Shown: positions 58,387 through 64,000 of the stretch, piece after piece
How the letters are laid out: the number at the start of each line of letters is the position of its first letter
How positions within the stretch are numbered: position 1 is the stretch's first letter
From: Bryobacterales bacterium
GTDB taxonomy: Bacteria; Acidobacteriota; Terriglobia; Bryobacterales; Bryobacteraceae
NCBI GenBank assembly: GCA_016713735.1
Contig: JADJOP010000004.1
Location: 186,001-250,000, forward strand
Reading direction: 5' to 3'
DNA length: 64,000 bases
Notes under the pieces: model-generated
Told to the model about the DNA's origin: nothing
Database searches by the model: none
Seen by the model: only the letters and a program-made list of their open reading frames with translations
Translations under genes and position numbers: made by a program

Positions 58387-59943
58387 ATGAAGACGACGCG
58401 GATGATGGCGGTGGCGGGATTTGGGATGTTGCTGGCGGCGGCGTTGGTGAAGAGCCAGGCGCCGCCGGAGGCATCGGGGCGGGTGGAGGTGAGGACGGAG
58501 CCGGGGCTGGCGGCGCGGGTGTATGTGCTGAAGAACGGGCAGCCGTTCCGCGTGCAGCCGGTGGAGGCGCTGTTGCCGGTGAAGAGCGATACGTATTATC
58601 GCGACCGGTTGTGGCTGGAGGGGGCGGACCCGGATGTGTTGGAGGTGATCGCGAACGACCTGAGCCATTACTTCCTGCTCAAGGGGCGGGCGAATTTTCT
58701 TCTGCCGCCGGGGAAGTATGCGATGGAGGCGTACCGGGGGTTCTTCTATGAGCCGGTGAGGGTGGAGTTTGAAGTAAAGACGGGGGAGACTGCGCGGGTG
58801 ACGCTGCCGTTGAAGCAGTGGGCGCGGGCGGAGGAGTGGATTTCGGCGGACGATCACATCCACTTGACTCGGACGGAGCGGGAGAATCCGGTGTATTTGG
58901 CGTGGCTGGATGCGGAGGATTTGAATGTGGGGAACTTCCTGGCGCTGCACAGGAAGAGCGACGCGGCGCCGCAGTATGCGTTTGGGAAGGCGGGCGAGTA
59001 TAGGGGGAGGGGGTATGTGATCCGGAGCGGGCATGAGACGCGGAACCAGGCGTTTGGGCATGTGTTGATGCTGGGCGGGGAGAAGCTGGTGAGGCCGATG
59101 AGTACGGGGGAGGAGTTGGCGAACACGCCGGAGGATTATCCGTTTCACTCGCTGCTGTTCGATGCGGCGCGGAAGGCAGGGGCGCTGACGGGGTATGCGC
59201 ATTTCCGGGAGATTCCGGTGAAGTCGACGTTCTATATGGACCTGGCGCTGGGGCATGTGCGGCTGGCGGAGGTGTTTCAGTTTGGAGTGTTGACGATGGA
59301 GCCGTGGTACGAGTTGTGGAATGCGGGGTTCCGGGTGACAGGTGTGGCGGGGAGCGATTTTCCGGTGTATCTGGACCGGCTGGGCGGGAAGTATCCGCGG
59401 CGGCTGCCGTTGTTGGGGCCGGAGCGGGCGATGGTGAAGAAGCGGGCGGGCGTGGGTGCGGCGGATGTGTTTGGAGCTTGGGCGGAGGGGGTGCGGAGCG
59501 GGGATGTGGTGGTGACGAATGGTCCGCTGGTGGAGGTGAGTGTCGAGGGTACGGAGGCGAAGGCGGTGGGAACGTTTTTCCGGCCTTTGGAGAAGTTGGA
59601 GATTGTTCGCAACGGCGTAGTGGTGGCGGCGGCGAAGGGGGATGGGGTGACGAAGCGGTTGACGGCGAGTGTGAAGTGGGAGCGGGGCGGTTGGTATGCG
59701 GCGCGGGTGAAGGGGAAGGCGGAGGAGGGAGAGCCGGAGGCTTGGGGGCACACGAATGCGGTGTATCCGAGCGGGGTGGTGTTTGAGTATGGGGCGCGGT
59801 ATGAGATTGCGGAGCGGTGGGCGAAGGAGTTGAAGCGCTACCGCGAGGCGGGGATGAAGTGGGGGAGCGCGGAGCGGGAGCGGGAGTTTTTTGCGATGGG
59901 GGAGAAGGCGTTGCAGATTCTGCGGCCGGAGATGTACCGGTGA
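58387..59943 (+). CDS. CehA/McbA-family secreted metallohydrolase
   Basis: 518 residues with a signal peptide (about 1-24). Residues about 150-380 carry PHP-like metal motifs: DDHIHLTRTERE (HxH), RSGHETRNQAFGH, GYAHF and AGSDFPV. The family includes phosphodiesterase-like and carbamate-type hydrolases; the substrate is unknown. The C-terminal 100 residues are a beta domain. ATG 58387 is chosen for the signal peptide and the nearby -10. Divergent from the Oar-type receptor across 79 bases. Confidence 0.75.
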   Translation: MKTTRMMAVAGFGMLLAAALVKSQAPPEASGRVEVRTEPGLAARVYVLKNGQPFRVQPVEALLPVKSDTYYRDRLWLEGADPDVLEVIANDLSHYFLLKGRANFLLPPGKYAMEAYRGFFYEPVRVEFEVKTGETARVTLPLKQWARAEEWISADDHIHLTRTERENPVYLAWLDAEDLNVGNFLALHRKSDAAPQYAFGKAGEYRGRGYVIRSGHETRNQAFGHVLMLGGEKLVRPMSTGEELANTPEDYPFHSLLFDAARKAGALTGYAHFREIPVKSTFYMDLALGHVRLAEVFQFGVLTMEPWYELWNAGFRVTGVAGSDFPVYLDRLGGKYPRRLPLLGPERAMVKKRAGVGAADVFGAWAEGVRSGDVVVTNGPLVEVSVEGTEAKAVGTFFRPLEKLEIVRNGVVVAAAKGDGVTKRLTASVKWERGGWYAARVKGKAEEGEPEAWGHTNAVYPSGVVFEYGARYEIAERWAKELKRYREAGMKWGSAEREREFFAMGEKALQILRPEMYR

Positions 59944-59981
59944 GGGTTGCGTGAGGGGCGTGGGGCGGTCATACTCTAGCG

Positions 59982-60200
59982 ATGAATCTCAAGACTGCTT
60001 CGATGATTGCGCTGGCGGCGACGGGCGTGTGGACGATGCTGCTGGGCCTTGATCTGCTGAGCGTGATGTGGTCGCTGGTGACCGGGTACTACGGTTTCTT
60101 TGTCGGGATCAAGGTGCTGATCCGGGCGGGGCTGAATGTGCTGGTGAGCCTGGCGCTGGCGGTGTTCTTCTTTTCGTTCATGAAGGCGCAGCCGCAGTAG
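59982..60200 (+). CDS. small membrane protein, two helices
   Basis: 72 residues, with helices at about 7-27 and 45-67 (MIALAATGVWTMLLGLDLL; LNVLVSLALAVFFFSFM). No family is recognised. It follows the metallohydrolase gene by 38 bases on the same strand. Confidence 0.55.
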   Translation: MNLKTASMIALAATGVWTMLLGLDLLSVMWSLVTGYYGFFVGIKVLIRAGLNVLVSLALAVFFFSFMKAQPQ

Positions 60201-60203
60201 GGT

Positions 60204-60312
60204 GGTTGCGGCGCGGCTGGGGGGCGGTGGTTCAAGCGAGGCTGCCGTCTCGCGATGGTTCCGGTGCGGCTGCGGCCTCGCCGTGGTTTCGGGGCGGGTA
60301 CGGCTTGTTGTG
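60204..60312. repeat. imperfect 28-base tandem repeat
   Basis: Three 28-base units begin with GGTT at 60229, 60257 and 60285, preceded by a shorter unit at 60204. Shared core: GGTT, then CGGC or similar, then CGGCCTCGC-type text, about 60-70 percent alike. No gene is credible in this gap between the small membrane protein and the convergent sulfatase. Confidence 0.45.
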
Positions 60313-60315
60313 CGA

Positions 60316-61756
60316 TTAGCCCCGGCTGCGGCCTTTGGTGCGAATGGTGTTCAGTTCGGCGGTGAGTTCGGCGACCTTGGTTGGATTGCGCAGGAAGAGG
60401 TTGTCGGACTCGGCGGGGTCGGCCATTAAGTTGTAGAGCTGGCCGGTGGGGCCGTTGGGGGTGGGGGATTCCTTTTGCGGCTCGGTGAAGCCGCCGGAGC
60501 CGAGGCCTTCGGCGAGCTTCCATTCACTGCGGCGGAGGGCGAACATGCCTTGGGCGGAGTGATGGACGATGGAGGCGCGGGCGGGGGATTTGGCGGGCGC
60601 TCCGGTGGCGGCGGCTAAGAAAGAGAAGCTGTCTTCGGCTTCGTTTTCCTTGAGGGGGATGCCGTTGATTTCGGCGGCGGTGGCGAATAAGTCAGTAAGG
60701 CAGGTGAGCTGGCCGGAGACGGTGCCGGGGGCGATGCGGCCGGGCCAGCGGGCGAGGAAGGGGATGCGGTGTCCGGCGTCGTGGATGTCGGCCTTTTGGC
60801 CGCGCCACCAGGCGTTGGCGCGGTGGGGGTAGCGGGCGCGGTCTTCGGGGGTCCAGTGGGCGCCGTTGTCGCTGGTGAGGATGAGGAGGGTGTTGTTTTC
60901 GAGGCCGTGCTGGCGGAGGGCGCCGGTGACCTGGCCGATGACGTCGTCGACCATGGCGACGAAATCACCGTAGATGCCGGCGTTGGATTTCCCTTCAAAC
61001 TTACGGGTGGGGAGCCAGGGAGTATGTGGGCCGGTAAGTGGGAGGTATAAGAAGAAGGGCTTCTGGGGTTCGCGGGCGCGCTCGGCGATATAAGTGGTTG
61101 CTTTTTTGGCGAGGGTGGGGAGGACGTCTTCAAAGACGAAGGACGGGGCGACCTTGCCTTGACGCCAGAAGACGCCACGGGGGACGTTGAGGCCGGGGGT
61201 GAAGGCTGTGGGCGGGTCGACGGCGCGGTTGTTTTCGACGTAGAAGTAGGGCTCGAAGTCGAGCGAGGCGGGGATGCCGTAGTAGTAGTCGAAGCCGTGG
61301 GAGTTGGGGGAGATGTCGAAGGATTTGGAGTAGTCGACGGGTTCGGTGGAGCCGAAGCCGAGGTGCCATTTGCCGATGGCGGCGGTGTGGTAGCCGGCGG
61401 ATTTGAGCATGGAGGCGACGGTGGCGCGGCCGGGCTCGATGAGGGCGCGGTGGTAGCCCTGGAGGACGCCGGATTTGCCGCCAGCAGTAGCGCCCGGTGA
61501 GGATGCCGTAGCGGGTGGGGGTGCAGACGGAGGAGGGGGAGTGGCAATCGGTGAAGCGGACGCCTTCGCGGGCGACGCGGTCGTAGTTGGGGGTGGGGAC
61601 GGCGGAGGAGTCGTTGTAGCAGCGGAGGTCGCCGTATCCAAGGTCGTCGGCGAGGATGAAAACGATGTTGGGGCGCGCGGATTGCGCGGGGGCCTGTGGG
61701 GCGAGGGCGGCGGCAGTGGCGGCCGTTGTGGTGGCGAGGAAGTGGCGGCGGTTCAT
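60316..61756 (-). pseudogene. Tat-exported sulfatase with a frameshift
   Basis: ATG 61756 overlaps the upstream stop (ATGA). MNRRHFLATTTAA is a twin-arginine leader. PNIVFILADDLGYGDL and the formylglycine motif SSVCTPTRYGIL are in the first frame up to Trp-Arg at about 61478. The rest (KSGVLQGYHRALIEPG, IGKWHLGFG, LTSDNGAHW and the C-terminus) continues in another frame from 61476. Net shift is one base (or a lost eight bases) at about 61477. If real, the enzyme is broken; an assembly error is equally possible. Third gene of a minus-strand operon with DUF1080 and a glycosidase-like gene. Confidence 0.75.
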
Positions 61757-62727
61757 TGGACCTTCTTGAGGATGTCGAGGGCGATGATCTGGACGGGGCC
61801 TTGGGTGGTGACTGGGGCTGGGTTTGAGGCGAGGCCGGTTGTTTCGTCGCGGAGTTTGTCTCCGTTGCGGTGAATGACGAGGCGGCCGTCGTGGGCGGAG
61901 ACGGTGATCTCGAACGTGGAGTCGGCGGGGGTGGGTTCGAGGTCGATGGAGGCTGTGCCCCATTTCAGGGAGGCTTTGCCGGTGGGGAGTTTGTAGCGGA
62001 GGCGGATGGTGGTGTTGGCGGCGCGGGCGCCGGTGGCGAGGGGTTGCCAGGCGTGGCGGCCGTTGTCAGTAATGGTGAGGTTGCGCCAGCGGACCTCGGC
62101 GGGGGAGTCGCCCTTGAAGGCGTGGACCTGGAGGCCGATGAAGCCGTCGAGGTCGAGGGGATCGACGAGGTCGGCGCAGGGGGCGCCGTTGACGAAGGTA
62201 CGGATGCGGTCGGCCTGGGCTTCGATGCGGTAGCGGTTCCACTGGTTGTCCTTAAAGGCGGAGTGGCAGGGCTCTTTGCCTTGGCGGTGGTCGACCCAGC
62301 CCCGGCGGGCTTCGTCGTAGATGCTCCCAGAGGAGCCGCTGGCGGCGGTGGCGGTTTCGACCTGGTAGCCGTAGACGCGGCCGGGGGGCTGGGTGTTCTT
62401 CTTCTTGCCTTTGTTTTCGATGACGACCTGGGTTTCGCGCTTGTAGCGGTGGGCGCGGACCTGGACGCCGGAGTTGAGGCGGGGGTCGGTTTTGGTTTCG
62501 TATTCGAGGACGAAGTCGCCGTAGGAGGCTTCGGTGCAGAGGAAGGAGTTGGGGCTGCCTTCGGCGGTGGTGCCGACGATTTCACCGTTGATGACGCGGT
62601 AAGGGGCGTAGCCGTTGCAGATGGTGAAGCCGGCGAGGGTTTTGCCGTCGAAGAAGGGGGTGGGTTCGGCGGCGGGGAGTGACAGGGCGGAGAGGAGGAG
62701 GATGAAGAGGAAGGATAGGGGTCTCAC
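61753..62727 (-). CDS. secreted DUF1080 protein with extra C-terminal domain
   Basis: 324 residues; signal peptide MRPLSFLFILLLSALSLPA. The DUF1080 domain is clear: PFFDGKTLAGFTICNG, DFVLEYETKTDPRLNSGVQV, GFIGLQVHAFKGDSPAEVRW. An additional beta domain follows from about residue 230. The family hydrolyses 3-keto sugars or binds carbohydrate. It starts the ATGA-coupled pair with the sulfatase. 73 bases separate it from the upstream gene. Confidence 0.8.
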   Translation of the reverse strand: MRPLSFLFILLLSALSLPAAEPTPFFDGKTLAGFTICNGYAPYRVINGEIVGTTAEGSPNSFLCTEASYGDFVLEYETKTDPRLNSGVQVRAHRYKRETQVVIENKGKKKNTQPPGRVYGYQVETATAASGSSGSIYDEARRGWVDHRQGKEPCHSAFKDNQWNRYRIEAQADRIRTFVNGAPCADLVDPLDLDGFIGLQVHAFKGDSPAEVRWRNLTITDNGRHAWQPLATGARAANTTIRLRYKLPTGKASLKWGTASIDLEPTPADSTFEITVSAHDGRLVIHRNGDKLRDETTGLASNPAPVTTQGPVQIIALDILKKVQ

Positions 62728-62800
62728 GGGGTGATCTTATCATTGGGGGTGTGGGGATGGGATGTGACGGGCGTGTTGGTGGGCGACATGGAGGGTTGGG

Positions 62801-64000
62801 TTACTTGGATACAAGCTGGCCGAAATCGGCGAGTAAGTCGTACTTATCGAGCCAGGTGGTGTACATGATGCCTTGGGCGTTGGGGGTTTTGCGGAGTTCA
62901 TCGAGCCAGGCGCGGGGGTTGTCGAGGTTATCGGCGTCGTAATAAGCGCCGGCGAGGGTGCGGAAGCCGAGTTTGGAGAAGAAGGGGAGGCTGAGGGCGC
63001 GGCGTTCGTAATACCAGGTGACGATGCCGAGGTCGCGGGGGACGTGGTTCCAGGAGCCGGTGTAGTCGCCGTGGACGAGGTAGTATTTGTCGCGGGCGTT
63101 GTGGTTGGGGTCGAGCATGTCGGACCAGATCCAGACGTCGACCTTGGGATTGACTTCGCGGAGCATCTGGAACTGGCGGGTGACGCATTCGCCGAACAAC
63201 TGGCCGGGGTTGCGGCCACGGCAGGCGGCGCAGGTGCCGCCGGAGCGCATTTCGTCCATGGAGAGGACGTAGCGGGGGGAGCGGCGGCGGCGTGCATGCG
63301 GCGGGCGAGGTCGCGCCAGATCTCGTAGGTTTTGGGTTCGCCCATGCAGATGGTGGTTTGGCCGTCGTTGATGGAGAAGCCGTGGTAGTAGGAGACGCGG
63401 AGGCGCTGGCCGTTGCGGATGCGGGAGTTGGGGAGGAGGCGGATGGGCGGGCCGTCGTGGTCGAAGCGGAAGTTGAGTTGGGGATCGGCGATGGGGGCGA
63501 AGTCGCGGCCTTCCTCGTAGACGGTGGGGGCGTCGTCGGCGCGGACGGTGATGGGCGTGCCGGAGCGGCGGAGGACGTTGAGGAGGCCGACCTCTTCGAC
63601 GCGGACGCGATCGATGGCGGCGGTGCCGGGGGTGTTGGGGCGGATGCCGATGGAGATGGTGACCTTGTCGTAGCCCTGCGTGTTGAAGCCCCAGGTGGTT
63701 TCGCGCCAGTCAGAGGTGGCGGGCATGCGGGCGTTCCAGGGGGTGAGGTTGCGGTTGTCGGGGGTTTGGACGGTGAGGCGGAAGGCGCCGGAGGTGAAGG
63801 GGCGGGTTTCGGGGAGGCCGGCGGTTTTGGCGCGGAAGGTGACGCGGTAACAGCGGTAGGGTTTGACGGCGAGTTCGCGGGTCCAGAGGCGATCGACAGC
63901 GGGGCCGGTGTAGTCGAGGGGGACTTCGGGGACGAGGGTGGCCTGGCCGTCGCGGACGGTGTAGAGGAGGTCGCGGACTTCGAAGCCTTCGGCGAGGTTG
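62801..64000 (-). pseudogene. glycosidase-like secreted protein, 5' end off window, with a frameshift
   Basis: The gene enters from the right edge. N-terminal beta domains read without break from 64000 (VDRLWTRELAVKPYRCYRVT, then NLTPWNARMPATSDW) to about 63280. The frame then shifts in a run of six G (63274-63279, C on the coding strand); a seventh base would give AAAAPPRYVLSMDEMR. The other frame continues with ECVTRQFQMLREVNP and KVDVWIWSDMLDPN to a stop at 62801. SMDEM (Asp-Glu) followed by WIWSDM resembles GH20/GH84-type barrels, so a hexosaminidase-like role is possible. The homopolymer position makes a sequencing error likely. Confidence 0.65.

Noticed and set aside
54653..58474. Overlapping Gly/Val/Asp-rich plus-strand frames opposite the Oar-type receptor
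   Set aside because: Shadows of a long, motif-rich receptor gene.
1..64000. tRNA, rRNA, CRISPR array, riboswitch, insertion sequence
   Set aside because: No cloverleaf-like T-loop text, no regularly spaced repeats with unique spacers, no transposase motif and no recognisable riboswitch core were found by eye; a covariance-model search would be needed to exclude small RNAs.

Overview
The window is high-GC bacterial chromosome that reads as Acidobacteriota of the Solibacter/Bryobacter type (Bryobacterales). The clearest markers are a C-terminal Solibacter-type domain (TIGR03437) on a CotH-kinase/lamin-tail protein at 7.5-10.4 kb and a large Oar-type TonB receptor with an N-terminal carboxypeptidase-regulatory domain at 55-58.3 kb. 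Further support comes from several DUF1080 proteins, Tat-exported sulfatases and Gfo/Idh oxidoreductases, and repeated small ECF-sigma/anti-sigma cassettes. No rRNA, tRNA, CRISPR array, transposase or prophage was recognised.

Layout. 0-2.2 kb (minus): ECF sigma factor, an anti-sigma factor fused to an HNH-like domain, a di-haem cytochrome c and the start of a secreted protein that is probably a PQQ dehydrogenase. 2.3-7.4 kb (plus): TonB receptor, zinc-ribbon protein, and a second ECF sigma/anti-sigma pair with a DUF4252 protein and a possible divergent copy. 7.5-15.6 kb (minus): CotH/LTD protein, then an operon DUF1080 - glcE - glcF - pseudo-hydrolase/HEAT/Sel1 protein. 15.6-22.7 kb (plus): two tandem enolase-superfamily genes (the first has lost its metal ligands), an acetylxylan-esterase-like protein, a third sigma/anti-sigma pair, a secreted beta-propeller and two zinc-ribbon proteins. 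22.7-31.3 kb: ornithine-cyclodeaminase-family gene, OB-fold lipoprotein, a complete type I secretion operon (ABC, HlyD-type, TolC-type) and aceE with a clear intrinsic terminator. 31.7-40.7 kb is housekeeping: FkbM methyltransferase, lipoprotein, rph, rdgB, polX, TgpA-like transglutaminase, FAD oxidase and lexA. 40.9-48.3 kb: sulfatase, VIT/vWA protein, a conserved hypothetical and a CLC-CBS-TPR fusion. 48.4-50.1 kb is a compact toxin-antitoxin-like island: parD with a truncated parE, a RelE-like protein fused to a putative PUA/SRA-like domain, and a DUF4258-like pair. 50.2-64 kb: methyltransferase, small membrane proteins, SASA esterase, HEAT protein, Gfo/Idh oxidoreductase, SIR2-like protein, TonB receptor, CehA/McbA-type metallohydrolase, and a minus-strand sulfatase/DUF1080/glycosidase-like operon.

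Genes are packed in short operons, many joined by 4-base ATGA stop/start overlaps. Taken together the window describes a heterotroph that attacks polysaccharides and sulfated or acetylated sugars outside the cytoplasm (Tat or Sec exported enzymes plus TonB receptors). Extracytoplasmic sigma factors appear to control some of this.

The most unusual items are: a chain of two six-codon mini-ORFs joining rph to rdgB; a symmetric palindromic -10 element that could drive two divergent leaderless genes; an active/pseudoenzyme enolase-superfamily pair; the toxin-antitoxin island; the CLC-TPR fusion; a reversal of strand G/C skew near 38-40 kb; and three apparent frameshifts within 53.8-64 kb, one of them in a homopolymer, which may be real decay or assembly error.
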